Shown: positions 1 through 10,080 of the stretch, piece after piece
Position numbering within the stretch: the first letter of the stretch is position 1
Layout: the number at the start of each line of letters is the position of its first letter
Assembly: GCA_020741775.1 (NCBI GenBank)
Contig: DYYG01000035.1
Coordinates: forward strand, 1 to 64,000
Direction of reading: 5' to 3'
DNA: 64,000 nt
DNA from: Methylorubrum populi
Lineage (GTDB): Bacteria > Pseudomonadota > Alphaproteobacteria > Rhizobiales > Beijerinckiaceae
Notes under the pieces: model-generated
What the model was told of the DNA's origin: nothing
The model's database searches: none
What the model saw: only the letters and a program-made list of their open reading frames with translations
Translations under genes and position numbers: made by a program

Positions 1-146
1 GTCCGGGATCATGCCGATTGACGATCGTGGCACGAGGGGCGAGCGACCCACACGGGAACAGACCTGGATCTCGTAAGAGCGCCGGACGCCCAAGCCGTAT
101 CAAATCACGGCCAGCCTTCAGGTACAGGATCTGGTATGAGTCCGGG

Positions 147-1076
147 CTATTTCAGATGGGCGAAATAGACATCGCCCGCCGCCCGCTTCAGCTCGGCCCC
201 GGCGTCGCGGCCGATTTCGGCGGCGTCCGATGCCACTCCCTCCCGATGCACCGCCCAATGGCGGCTGCCATCCGGCAGGAACAACAATCCGTCGAGGCTG
301 AGGCGGTCGCCCTGAATCCGGGCGAGCGCCGCGATCGGCGTGCGGCAGGAGCCGTCGAGTTCCGCCAACAGGCCCCGCTCCGCATCGAGCGCCGTCGTCG
401 TGGTGGCGCAGGCAACCGGTGCCAGCAGGGCCCGGATGGCATCGTCCCCCGCCCGGCACTCGATGCCGAGGGCGCCCTGCGACACGGCCGGCAGCATCTC
501 CTCGACCGAGAGGACGCTGCGGGCCACATCTTCCATGCCGAGGCGCTGCAGGCCAGCGATCGCCAGGAGCGTCGCATCGCACTCGCCGGCTTCGAGCTTG
601 CGCATCCGTGTGTTGGCGTTGCCGCGCAGGGGCACGATGGTGAGGTCGGGCCGGTGCATCAGAACCTGTGCGCCCCGCCGCAGGGACGAGGTCCCGACCC
701 GGGCGCCCGGAGGCAGGTCGGCCAGGCCGTTGGCCTCACCGGCGCTGAGGAAGGCATCACGGGGATCGTCCCGCTCCAGGATGCAGGCGATGACGAGCCC
801 GTCGGGCAGCCACGTCTCCACGTCCTTCATGGAATGGACGGCGACGTCGATGCTGTCGGCGAACAGCGCCTGCTCCAGCTCCTTAGTGAACAGCCCCTTG
901 CCGCCGATCTCGGAGAGCGGCCGGTCGAGCACCCGGTCGGCCACGGTGGAGACGACGACGATCTCCGTCTCGAGCCCCGGATTGGCGGCAACGATCCGAT
1001 CCCGGACCATGCCGGTCTGGGCCAGCGCCATCGGGCTGCCACGGGTGCCGATTCTCAGAGGTCGCGCGCGAGTCAT
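147..1076 (-). CDS. hemC: Hydroxymethylbilane synthase (porphobilinogen deaminase)
   Basis: HemC joins four porphobilinogen molecules into hydroxymethylbilane in the cytoplasm, an early step toward heme, bacteriochlorophyll and cobalamin. The 309-residue protein has the family N-terminus (IGTRGSPMALAQ, residues 9-20), the catalytic Asp in HSMKD (D85), the SSLRRGAQ motif (130-137), and the dipyrromethane-cofactor cysteine in GSCRTP (C244). Length is normal. The ATG start at 1076 puts the conserved N-terminus where expected. hemD commonly follows hemC, but only 146 bases remain before the window edge and no start can be assigned there. HemC acts downstream of the HemA encoded at 47463, so tetrapyrrole genes sit at both ends of the window region. 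Confidence 0.97.
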   Translation of the reverse strand: MTRARPLRIGTRGSPMALAQTGMVRDRIVAANPGLETEIVVVSTVADRVLDRPLSEIGGKGLFTKELEQALFADSIDVAVHSMKDVETWLPDGLVIACILERDDPRDAFLSAGEANGLADLPPGARVGTSSLRRGAQVLMHRPDLTIVPLRGNANTRMRKLEAGECDATLLAIAGLQRLGMEDVARSVLSVEEMLPAVSQGALGIECRAGDDAIRALLAPVACATTTTALDAERGLLAELDGSCRTPIAALARIQGDRLSLDGLLFLPDGSRHWAVHREGVASDAAEIGRDAGAELKRAAGDVYFAHLK

Positions 1077-1282
1077 TCATGCGCTGTAGCCGAGACGGCG
1101 CCGCCCGTCACGCGGGCCCTGCAAAGGATCGGGACAGAGCCGGCCGCAGCCGGAACCGGGCGCGGCGCATTTTGTCGGAAAAGTTTTTGGAAGGGGCTGG
1201 ACACGCCGGCCGGCCATTGCTAATTCGCCTCCACCGCAGGGGACTGGTGGCCCGGCGGCGAGGCCTCTCCAAGAGAGACCTT

Positions 1283-1358
<76 letters not shown>

Positions 1359-1390
1359 AATCATACCAAAAGAACGACATCCGGTGCTGA

Positions 1391-1558
1391 AAAAGCATTC
1401 TGGGTCTGTCGAAGTTGGATGCCGATGCGGGGTGGTTGCCCGCATATCTTCATAACTATCGCAAATCCTTCGGCACCGTTGGCAAACGGCTCGTCATAGC
1501 GGACGCAATTCGCATGGCATCTCTGGTCGGCTGCAAGAAACGCGGCCCCTGCGAGTGA
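1391..1558 (+). other. Open frame of 55 codons without a clear start, possible gene remnant
   Basis: Directly after tRNA-Lys is a 200-base stretch that looks less GC-rich than its neighbours. One plus-strand frame stays open from a stop at 1388 to a stop at 1556-1558. The translation looks protein-like (for example NYRKSFGTVGKRLVIADAIR), but it has no ribosome binding site, no obvious start and no family I recognise. It may be the tail of a decayed gene, or chance. No duplicated tRNA 3' end was seen that would mark an integration site. Confidence 0.2.
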
Positions 1559-1577
1559 CCGCCGTGGCACCGATGTT

Positions 1578-1976
1578 TCAGCCCGCAGCGCGAAGTTCGT
1601 TCTCCGACACGTTCGAAGCGACCATCATGCTCGCCAGGGCGAGGATGTCCCGCGCCTGAAACGGCTTGCGCACGAAGATGCTGCCGGGAACCGTGCGGCC
1701 TTCGACCGGCGCGGTCGTTGAGGAATAGATGACCGGTCGCCGGGGATGGCGCTCGCGATAGGCGTGCGCCACCATCCAACCGTCGATCAAACCGGGCAGG
1801 CGGATATCGGTGAAGAGCCAGTCGATGGCACCACCGCCGTCCCGCAAGGTCGTCAGCGCAGCCTCACCGCTCGACGCGGCGAGCACCCGCATTCCCTGCT
1901 GCTCGCAGAGTTTCGTCAGCATTTCGAGCAGCAGGTAATTGTCTTCGACGATGAGCACGGTCGGACCAGCGCGCAT
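1578..1976 (-). CDS. Single-domain response regulator (CheY-like receiver)
   Basis: This 132-residue protein is a stand-alone receiver with no output domain. The acidic pocket is E11/D12 (VEDN), the predicted phospho-acceptor is D57 (TDIRLPG), a Ser pair lies in YSST (about 85-86), and the conserved Lys is K104 (FVRKPF). Such proteins act as phosphate shuttles or sinks in phosphorelays. The gene is divergent from an HPt-domain gene (start 2079), and a perfect CtrA-type box lies between them at 2021-2036. The pair may therefore work together and be controlled by the cell cycle; that is inference. No histidine kinase is nearby. Confidence 0.9.
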   Translation of the reverse strand: MRAGPTVLIVEDNYLLLEMLTKLCEQQGMRVLAASSGEAALTTLRDGGGAIDWLFTDIRLPGLIDGWMVAHAYRERHPRRPVIYSSTTAPVEGRTVPGSIFVRKPFQARDILALASMMVASNVSENELRAAG

Positions 1977-2019
1977 GACCCTTATCCAGTTGACGCCACT
2001 ATCATCACAGGAAAAATGA

Positions 2020-2036
2020 GTTAACGTGACGTTAAC
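2020..2036. promoter_or_regulatory. CtrA-type box, perfect palindrome
   Basis: The sequence GTTAACGTGACGTTAAC is a 7-bp perfect inverted repeat with a 3-bp spacer. It contains TTAA-N7-TTAAC, the full binding motif of the alphaproteobacterial cell-cycle regulator CtrA. It sits 44 bp from the response regulator start and 43 bp from the HPt start, so it could serve both divergent promoters. Confidence 0.6.
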
Positions 2037-2078
2037 AAACTTTCGGCAGGCAAGAGTTCGGGGAAATCAGGCACCGAG

Positions 2079-2438
2079 ATGAACGAGGATTGCAGGCGAC
2101 ACGCCGATCCACTGGAGACGCCGATCTTCGATCGGGAGATGTTGGCAGAACTCGAACTCCTGTTCGGCCGGCAGCGTCTCATGGAACTCCTGGGCGTCCT
2201 CGATCATGAAATCGCGATCCGTCTCGACACGCCTGCCACCGAACCATCCCAGCTCGCTCGGGACGCGCATATCCTCGTCTCCTCCAGCGGAGCGCTGGCC
2301 TTCCTCACTCTCTCCGATGCCTGTTCGGCGCTGGAGCAGGCCTGTGTCAGGGGCGAGGAGGTGTCTCTCAGGCTCGATTCGGTGGTGCTTGCGGCGCGCC
2401 ATGCGCGGGACGCGATCGCGACGTTGCGGGCGGCCTGA
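2079..2438 (+). CDS. HPt (histidine phosphotransfer) domain protein
   Basis: This 119-residue, mostly helical protein matches the HPt fold. The predicted phospho-histidine is H64 in RDAHILVSSSGAL, followed by a helix of the usual form (DACSALEQAC, 80-89). HPt proteins pass phosphate between receiver domains. The usual Lys-Gly after the histidine (AHxLKG) is replaced by Val-Ser, which departs from the consensus, so activity is not certain. It is divergent from the receiver gene at 1578-1976 and shares the CtrA-type box with it. The next gene, pal, is 254 bp downstream. Confidence 0.75.
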   Translation: MNEDCRRHADPLETPIFDREMLAELELLFGRQRLMELLGVLDHEIAIRLDTPATEPSQLARDAHILVSSSGALAFLTLSDACSALEQACVRGEEVSLRLDSVVLAARHARDAIATLRAA

Positions 2439-2692
2439 CCGCCGCCTGTTGCGGCAACGCAACATCGAGCGCGAACCGGCCACCGAGTCGATCATGGCCG
2501 CTGGCCCGCCGCATTTCTCGTCAGAACGGAAGCGTCGCAGGCCGCAATCGGGGAATACGCTCGAAACGCCTCGTCCCGCCCGCAGACAAATGGCGAAGGC
2601 GGCTCCGTGAGGGACACTTAACCATCCGCGGCTATACCCTTCGAGACTGGAACGACAACCGGCACGGCACGGCCGTGACGAGGAGAGAGACG

Positions 2693-3205
2693 ATGTCGAC
2701 ACCCGCGCGCTTTCGTGGGCTTTCCCTGACGCTGGCGCTGTGCGCCGCGCTCGGTCTCGGTGCCTGCAGCAAAGACAGCGACCTCGCCGATGCATCGGGC
2801 TTCGGCGCGGGCGGGGCGGGGGGCGTTGCACGCCCCGGCAGCGCCCAGGACTTCGTCGTGAATGTCGGCGACCGGGTCTTCTTCGAGTCGGATTCGTCGG
2901 ACCTCACCCCGACCGCCACCGCGACCCTCGACAAGCAGGCTTCCTGGCTTCAGCGCTACTCGCGCTACAGCTTCCTGATCGAGGGCCATGCCGACGAACG
3001 CGGCACGCGGGAATACAATTATTCTCTCGGTGCCCGCCGCGCCCAGGCCGTGCTGGATTACCTGACCAGCCGCGGCATCGCGCCGTCGCGGATGCGCACG
3101 GTCTCCTATGGCAAGGAACGGCCGGTGGCCGTGTGCAATGATATCTCCTGCTGGTCGCAGAACCGGCGCTCCGTCAGCGTGCTGGACGGCGGCGCCGGCT
3201 CGTGA
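2693..3205 (+). CDS. pal: Peptidoglycan-associated lipoprotein Pal
   Basis: Pal is an outer-membrane lipoprotein of the Tol-Pal system that ties the outer membrane to peptidoglycan during constriction. The ATG at 2693 is chosen because AGGAGAG (2681-2687) lies just before it; the upstream GTG at 2675 lacks such a site. The lipobox LGAC gives lipidated C25. An OmpA-like peptidoglycan-binding domain follows, with the hallmark GHADERGTREYN and a repeated-helix region ending in SQNRRSV. It is followed at 93 bp by cpoB, the normal partner. The tolQRAB genes usually found upstream are not in the window; the HPt gene takes that place. Confidence 0.95.
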   Translation: MSTPARFRGLSLTLALCAALGLGACSKDSDLADASGFGAGGAGGVARPGSAQDFVVNVGDRVFFESDSSDLTPTATATLDKQASWLQRYSRYSFLIEGHADERGTREYNYSLGARRAQAVLDYLTSRGIAPSRMRTVSYGKERPVAVCNDISCWSQNRRSVSVLDGGAGS

Positions 3206-3297
3206 GATCCGGGTCTCCGGCCGGCTTTGCCGCCGGCCGGTGCATCTGCTACCGCCATGACAGCCGCGAACGCGAAGATCGATCGGTGCCAGCCGCC

Positions 3298-4314
3298 ATG
3301 CTCCGCCGCCTCCTCCTGACCCTCGGACTCGGCGTCGCGTTCTCGGGGCCCGCCTGGGCTCAGGACGCGTCGGAATTCGTGGTGCGCCTCAATCGCCTGG
3401 AAAACGTGTCCCGGCAGCTCTCGGGACAGATCGAGACGCTCCAATACGAGAACCGCCAGCTCAAGGAGCAGCTGCGGAAATTCCAGGAAGACGTGGAGTT
3501 CCGCCTCCAGGAAGGGAAGGCCAGCGCCGCCGCGCCGCCCGCGCGCCGCGCGCCGGCCCCCGCCGCGGCCCCCTCCTCATCGGGAACGCCCTACGGCACC
3601 AATCCCGGGGAGGGGAAGCCGGGCAAGCGCGGCGATGCGTTTGATCCCGAGCAGAACCCCAATGCGCCCGGCGCGCCGAAGCCGATCGGCGCGGTGCAGC
3701 CATCTCTGCCGCTGCCGAGCGGAGCCATCGCCGAAGCGGAGCCTCCGTTGCGCCGCTCGGTGCCGCCGACGGTCGCCGAAGCGGATTCGACAGGCGCCGA
3801 TGATCAGGATCTGCCGCCGCCGGGCTTCGGCGGCCCGGTCGATCTGACGCCGCCGGCCCGGACCGGCTCCATCGGCTCGGCCGAAGCACCGGTCGGCCAT
3901 GCCAGCATCGCCGCCACCGGAACCGGCGATGCCCAGGCCGATTTCGAAGCGGCCTACGCCCTGGTCCGTGAGCGTCAATACGAGCAGGCCGAGATGAGCC
4001 TGCGCCAGTTCATCCAGTCTCATCCCCGCGACCGGCTGGTCCCGAAGGCCACTTACTGGCTCGGCGAGAGCTATCTCCAGCGCAATCGCTCCCGCGAGGC
4101 GGCCGAGCAGTTCCTCAAGGTCTCGACGGATTACGCGAATTCGCCGGTGGCCCCCGAGGCCATGCTGAAGCTCGGCGCCTCGCTCCATGCCCTGGGTGCC
4201 AAGGCCCAGGCCTGCGCCACCCTGGCCGAGGTCGAGCGAAAATTCCCGAGTGCGGGCGCGACCGTGCGCCAGGGCGTCGAGCGGGAGCAGAAGCGCGCCC
4301 GCTGCGCGGCTTGA
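3298..4314 (+). CDS. cpoB: Cell division coordinator CpoB / YbgF (Tol-Pal system)
   Basis: This is a 338-residue periplasmic protein that couples the Tol-Pal machine to peptidoglycan synthesis at the septum. The ATG at 3298 gives a clean signal peptide (LLLTLGLGVAFSGPAWA, cut before QDAS). After it comes a short coiled coil (about 25-65, with heptads such as RLENVSRQL), then a long Ala/Pro-rich linker, then a C-terminal TPR region beginning QADFEAAYALVRERQYEQAE. The frame is open upstream to 3202, but that part lacks a signal sequence. The last four bases overlap the tilS start. Confidence 0.92.
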   Translation: MLRRLLLTLGLGVAFSGPAWAQDASEFVVRLNRLENVSRQLSGQIETLQYENRQLKEQLRKFQEDVEFRLQEGKASAAAPPARRAPAPAAAPSSSGTPYGTNPGEGKPGKRGDAFDPEQNPNAPGAPKPIGAVQPSLPLPSGAIAEAEPPLRRSVPPTVAEADSTGADDQDLPPPGFGGPVDLTPPARTGSIGSAEAPVGHASIAATGTGDAQADFEAAYALVRERQYEQAEMSLRQFIQSHPRDRLVPKATYWLGESYLQRNRSREAAEQFLKVSTDYANSPVAPEAMLKLGASLHALGAKAQACATLAEVERKFPSAGATVRQGVEREQKRARCAA

Positions 4315-5342
4315 GCGACACGTCGGCTTCGCCCGACGACCGGCTCGTCCACGCCCTCGCTCCCTTTCTCACCGCGACCGAACAGACCGCGCTGCTGGCC
4401 GTATCAGGCGGGCCCGATTCGACGGCTCTGATGCATGCGGCGGCCCGTGCCGGGGGCTCGGTGAGGCTGCACGTTGCGACGGTCGATCACGGCCTCCGCC
4501 CTGGCTCGGGCGAAGAGGCGAGGGCGGTCGGGCTGCTCGCCGCCGGGATGGGACTTGCCCATGCGGTCCTGACCTGGGACTCGCCGCGCAGCGGCAGCCG
4601 TCTCCAGGAGACAGCCCGCGCCGCCCGCTACCACCTGCTGGCCGACCACGCCGCGACGATCGGGGCCGGCCTCGTCCTCACGGCCCATACCCTCGACGAT
4701 CAGGCCGAGACGGTGCTGATGCGGCTGATCGCGGGAAGCGGCCCGGCCGGCCTCGCCGGGATGCGGCGTGAGCGCCCGCTGGCGCCCGGCATCCGGTTGG
4801 CGCGCCCCTTCCTGTCCCTTCCGAAGGCCGACCTCGTGGCTTATTGCAGGGCGCACCGGCTCCCCTTCGCGCGCGATCCGTCCAACACCGACGAGCGCTT
4901 TGCCCGCGCCCGCCTGCGCCGCCTCCTGCCTTTGCTCACGGCGGAGGGGTTGAGCGCCGGCCGCCTCGCCCGCCTCGCCGACCGTATGGCCCGCGACGAG
5001 GCGGCGCTGGAGCAGCGATCCGCGACGCTCCTCGCGGAGATCGCTCACCCGATCGAGGGAGGATTGCAGCTGGACGGTGACCGGCTCCGCCGGGAACCGC
5101 CGGCCATCGTCCTGCGCCTGCTCGATGCCGCGATCGATGCGGTCACCCCGGCTTGTCCACAAGCCGCGCCGCGCCGGCTGGAACGCCTGGAGAGCCTCGT
5201 CTTCGAGGCGCTGCTGCCGGCGCTCGCCGAGGGGAGGCGGCTGCGCCGTACCCTGCGAGGCGTGCTCGTGGAGACGGACGGAACCGGAAGGGTACGGCTC
5301 GGCGTGGCACCGCCGCGACGGCGGGAACGCGCTTTTCCTTGA
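4311..5342 (+). CDS. tilS: tRNA(Ile)-lysidine synthase
   Basis: TilS adds lysine to C34 of the CAU-anticodon tRNA-Ile so that it reads AUA. The 343-residue protein has the PP-loop motif SGGPDS (32-37), the VDHGLRPGS motif, and AHTLDDQAETVLMRL, all typical of the family. The start is a TTG inside the TTGA that also holds the cpoB stop, so translation is probably coupled. The C-terminal part is shorter than in the longer gammaproteobacterial enzymes, which is common in alphaproteobacteria. The order pal-cpoB-tilS-ftsH is a conserved block in this class. Confidence 0.95.
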   Translation: MSDTSASPDDRLVHALAPFLTATEQTALLAVSGGPDSTALMHAAARAGGSVRLHVATVDHGLRPGSGEEARAVGLLAAGMGLAHAVLTWDSPRSGSRLQETARAARYHLLADHAATIGAGLVLTAHTLDDQAETVLMRLIAGSGPAGLAGMRRERPLAPGIRLARPFLSLPKADLVAYCRAHRLPFARDPSNTDERFARARLRRLLPLLTAEGLSAGRLARLADRMARDEAALEQRSATLLAEIAHPIEGGLQLDGDRLRREPPAIVLRLLDAAIDAVTPACPQAAPRRLERLESLVFEALLPALAEGRRLRRTLRGVLVETDGTGRVRLGVAPPRRRERAFP

Positions 5343-5480
5343 CGTTGCCCGGTCGCCCTCGCCGCAGCTGCGCCCGATTTACTTGGCAAGGGGAGGGTCG
5401 CCGCCTACATTGGCGACGAGCGCGTGGAGCATCCCGCAACATTGCGGGGAGGACGCCCGCACGCCTCCCAGGACCGATCG

Positions 5481-7409
<1,929 letters not shown>

Positions 7410-7433
7410 GGCCGCACAACGAAGCGACGGAAG

Positions 7434-7461
7434 AAGGGGCGCCGCGAGGCGCCTCTTTTTT
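7434..7461 (+). terminator. Intrinsic terminator after ftsH
   Basis: AAGGGGCGCC (7434-7443) pairs with GGCGCCTCTT (7448-7457, one G-T pair) around a GCGA loop, and the T-run 7456-7461 follows. It lies 25 bp after the ftsH stop. Confidence 0.9.
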
Positions 7462-7517
7462 CATGGACTCAAGTCGATGGCCGCGGGGGCGGGGCCGCTC
7501 GTCGGACGCGTGAGGCA

Positions 7518-8276
7518 ATGCGGAGCATGGGCATCTCCACCTACGTGATCGTCGGGTTCGGAGCCGCCCTGGCCGGCTTCGTGCAAGGCCTGTCCGGTTT
7601 CGCCTTCGGCCTCGTTGCGATCTCCGTCTGGGCCTGGGTGATCGATCCCGCTTCGGCCGCCGCCTTGGCCGTGACCGGCTCGCTGACCGGGCAGATCATC
7701 GCCGCGCTCTCCGTCCGGCGCGGTTTCGACCTCGCGCACGTGGCCCCCTTCATCCTCGGCGGTCTCGCCGGCATCCCGCTCGGAGCCGCTCTGGTCCCGC
7801 ATCTCGACATGAGCTGGTTCAAGACCATCCTCGGCGCGCTTCTCGTCCTGTGGTGCCCGGCCATGCTGCTGTCGAAGGATTTGCCGCGGGTCACGCTGGG
7901 TGGCCGGGTCGCGGATGCGGCCGTTGGATTCGGCGGCGGCGTGCTGGGCGGGCTCGGCGGTTTCACCGGGACGCTTCCCACGCTCTGGTGCACGCTCCGT
8001 GGCTACGAGCGGGACGTTCAGCGCGCGGTCATCCAGAACTTCAACCTGTCGATGCTCGCGGTCACGTTCATCGTTTACCTGTCGTCCGGCCTCGTCACCG
8101 CGCGCATGCTGCCGATGATCGCGGTGGTCTTGCCGTCCATGCTGGTGCCCACGCTGTTCGGTACGCGCATCTATGTCGGCTTGAGCGAGACCGGCTTTCG
8201 CCGGCTGGTGCTCGGCCTGCTGACCGTATCCGGCATCGCCCTTCTGGTATCGGGGCTACCGGGGCTTCTGCGGTAG
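7518..8276 (+). CDS. TSUP (TauE/SafE) family membrane permease
   Basis: This 252-residue membrane protein has about eight hydrophobic segments and the glycine-rich family repeats (FVQGLSGFAFGLVAISVW near the N-terminus and GGGVLGGLGGFTGTLPTLW in the middle). TSUP proteins export or import sulfite, sulfonates or other small organic anions. The substrate here cannot be read from sequence. The ATG at 7518 is used; ATG 7527 is also possible. It stands alone, after the ftsH terminator and 175 bp before glmM, so context gives no help. Confidence 0.85.
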   Translation: MRSMGISTYVIVGFGAALAGFVQGLSGFAFGLVAISVWAWVIDPASAAALAVTGSLTGQIIAALSVRRGFDLAHVAPFILGGLAGIPLGAALVPHLDMSWFKTILGALLVLWCPAMLLSKDLPRVTLGGRVADAAVGFGGGVLGGLGGFTGTLPTLWCTLRGYERDVQRAVIQNFNLSMLAVTFIVYLSSGLVTARMLPMIAVVLPSMLVPTLFGTRIYVGLSETGFRRLVLGLLTVSGIALLVSGLPGLLR

Positions 8277-8295
8277 CAACAGGCGGGGATCGTCC

Positions 8296-8313
8296 CATCC
8301 GGCCGGCCGGATG
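8296..8313. repeat. Perfect 18-bp palindrome after the TSUP gene
   Basis: CATCCGGCCGGCCGGATG reads the same on both strands. It lies 20 bp after the permease stop. It has no T-run, so it is at best a weak or Rho-assisted terminator stem. Confidence 0.5.
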
Positions 8314-8451
8314 AGCGTGGCCGCCGCATTTCGACCGCCTTTGTCGCGGAGCAACCGATCCACGACACCACCCCGGGATCCGCACCGCCGGCCGGGCTTG
8401 AATCTGCTATCGTGGTAGCCTGCGAACCACGTGGAGCGCGGAGAAGCGACG

Positions 8452-9792
8452 TTGCGCAAACACTTCGGAACCGATGGCATCCGCGGACGGGCCAACGGCG
8501 TCATCACACCGGAGCTGGCCCTGAAGGTCGGGCAGGCCGCGGGTGTGATTTTCCAGCGAGGCGATCACCGCCACCGGGTCGTGATCGGCAAGGATACGCG
8601 CCTCTCCGGCTACATGATCGAAACGGCCCTGGTCGCCGGCTTCACCTCGGTCGGCATGGATGTGCTCCTGCTCGGCCCGATGCCGACGCCCGCCGTGGCG
8701 ATGCTGACGCGCTCGATGCGCGCCGATCTCGGCGTGATGATCTCGGCCTCGCACAATCCCTTCGAGGATAACGGCATCAAGCTGTTCGGCCCCGATGGCT
8801 TCAAGCTCAACGACGAGTTGGAGCTGGAAATCGAGGGGCTGATCGATGGCGACATGCGCCGCTGTCTCGCCGGTTCGCGGGATCTCGGCCGCGCCAAGCG
8901 CATCGAGAGCGTCCATGCCCGCTATATCGAGTTCGCCAAGCGGACGCTGCCCCGGCACGTCACCCTGGACGGCCTGCGGGTGGTGGTCGATTGCGCCAAC
9001 GGCGCGGCCTATCGCGTCGCCCCGGAAACCCTGTGGGAACTCGGCGCCGAGGTGATCTCCATCGGCGTCGAGCCGGACGGCTTCAACATCAACCAGGATG
9101 TCGGCTCGACCGCGCCGGAGAGCCTCGTGCAGAAGGTGCGCGAATTGCGGGCCGATGTCGGCATCGCCCTCGACGGCGACGCCGACCGCGTGCTGATCGT
9201 CGATGAGAAGGGCCAGAAGGTCGACGGCGATCAGCTCATGGCCGCCGTCGCCCGCTCCTGGAAGGAGGACGAGCGCCTCACGCAGCCGGGCCTCGTGGCG
9301 ACGATCATGTCGAATCTCGGCCTGGAGCGGTTCATCAACGGCATCGGCCTTACCCTCGCCCGCACGGCCGTCGGCGACCGCTACGTGCTGGAGCATATGC
9401 GCGAGCACGGCTACAATCTCGGCGGCGAGCAATCCGGCCACATCATCATGTCGGATTACGCGACGACCGGGGACGGTCTGGTGGCCGCCCTGCAGCTTCT
9501 CAGCGTCGTCAAGCGCCGCGACCTGCCGGTGAGCGAGGTCTGCCACTGCTTTGAGCCGCTGCCGCAAATCCTCAAGAATGTCCGCTTCCGCTCGGGCGAG
9601 CCCCTCCGGGCCGACTCGGTGGTCACGGCCATCGCCCATGCCAAGGACCGGCTCGGCCAGAGCGGCCGCCTCGTGATCCGCCCCTCCGGCACCGAGCCCG
9701 TGATCCGGGTGATGGCCGAGGGCGACGATCGCGACCTCGTGGCCGAGGTCGTGGACGAGGTGGTCGACGCCGTGACCCGCGCGGCCGCCTGA
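8452..9792 (+). CDS. glmM: Phosphoglucosamine mutase
   Basis: GlmM converts glucosamine-6-phosphate to glucosamine-1-phosphate for UDP-GlcNAc, the precursor of peptidoglycan and lipid A. The 446-residue protein has the N-terminus [10 protein letters not shown], the phospho-serine loop [13 protein letters not shown] (S100), the Mg-binding DGDADR (near 241), and the sugar-phosphate loop RPSGTEP. The TTG at 8452 is chosen because GGAGAAG (8440-8446) lies at proper spacing and the conserved N-terminus begins there. The upstream GTG at 8431 has no such site. Confidence 0.95.
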   Translation: MRKHFGTDGIRGRANGVITPELALKVGQAAGVIFQRGDHRHRVVIGKDTRLSGYMIETALVAGFTSVGMDVLLLGPMPTPAVAMLTRSMRADLGVMISASHNPFEDNGIKLFGPDGFKLNDELELEIEGLIDGDMRRCLAGSRDLGRAKRIESVHARYIEFAKRTLPRHVTLDGLRVVVDCANGAAYRVAPETLWELGAEVISIGVEPDGFNINQDVGSTAPESLVQKVRELRADVGIALDGDADRVLIVDEKGQKVDGDQLMAAVARSWKEDERLTQPGLVATIMSNLGLERFINGIGLTLARTAVGDRYVLEHMREHGYNLGGEQSGHIIMSDYATTGDGLVAALQLLSVVKRRDLPVSEVCHCFEPLPQILKNVRFRSGEPLRADSVVTAIAHAKDRLGQSGRLVIRPSGTEPVIRVMAEGDDRDLVAEVVDEVVDAVTRAAA

Positions 9793-9809
9793 TATCGCCG
9801 TGCAAGCCG

Positions 9810-9833
9810 CGCATCGCCTTCCGCGGCGATGCG
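9810..9833 (+). terminator. Hairpin after glmM
   Basis: CGCATCGCC and GGCGATGCG form a perfect 9-bp stem with a 6-base loop, 18 bp after the glmM stop. No T-run follows, so its action as a terminator is tentative. Confidence 0.45.
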
Positions 9834-9986
9834 TCGGCAGTCCGGATCGTTCAAGTGGCGTGATCGGTTCGCGCCGCTTCGGGCTTCACAGCGTCGTGAA
9901 CCGCAGGCGAGGATGCGGCGAGATCACCGCGTGTCTTTGGCAATTTTCTCAAATATCGACATACAGTCGCAAGGCTAATTTTTTAC

Positions 9987-10007
9987 GTTAAGCGTGACTT
10001 AACGTTC
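9987..10007. promoter_or_regulatory. CtrA-type box upstream of the first porin-like gene
   Basis: ACGTTAAG-CGTGA-CTTAACGT is a perfect 8-bp inverted repeat containing TTAA-N7-TTAAC (9990-10005), the CtrA consensus. It lies 74 bp upstream of the ATG at 10081 in an AT-rich stretch. It resembles the box at 2020-2036 and shares the central GTGAC. Confidence 0.6.
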
Positions 10008-10080
10008 CCACCGCATTCTTTCACCCGCATCTCTAGCCGGTCTGACATCCCGGCACGCTCGTCGGGTGAAGGAATTATTA

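Noticed and set aside
1..146. Possible hemD start downstream of hemC
   Set aside because: Too little sequence remains, and no start with a ribosome binding site was convincing.
18..1223. A 401-codon plus-strand frame opposite hemC
   Set aside because: hemC on the minus strand is unambiguous and the plus frame is compositional noise.
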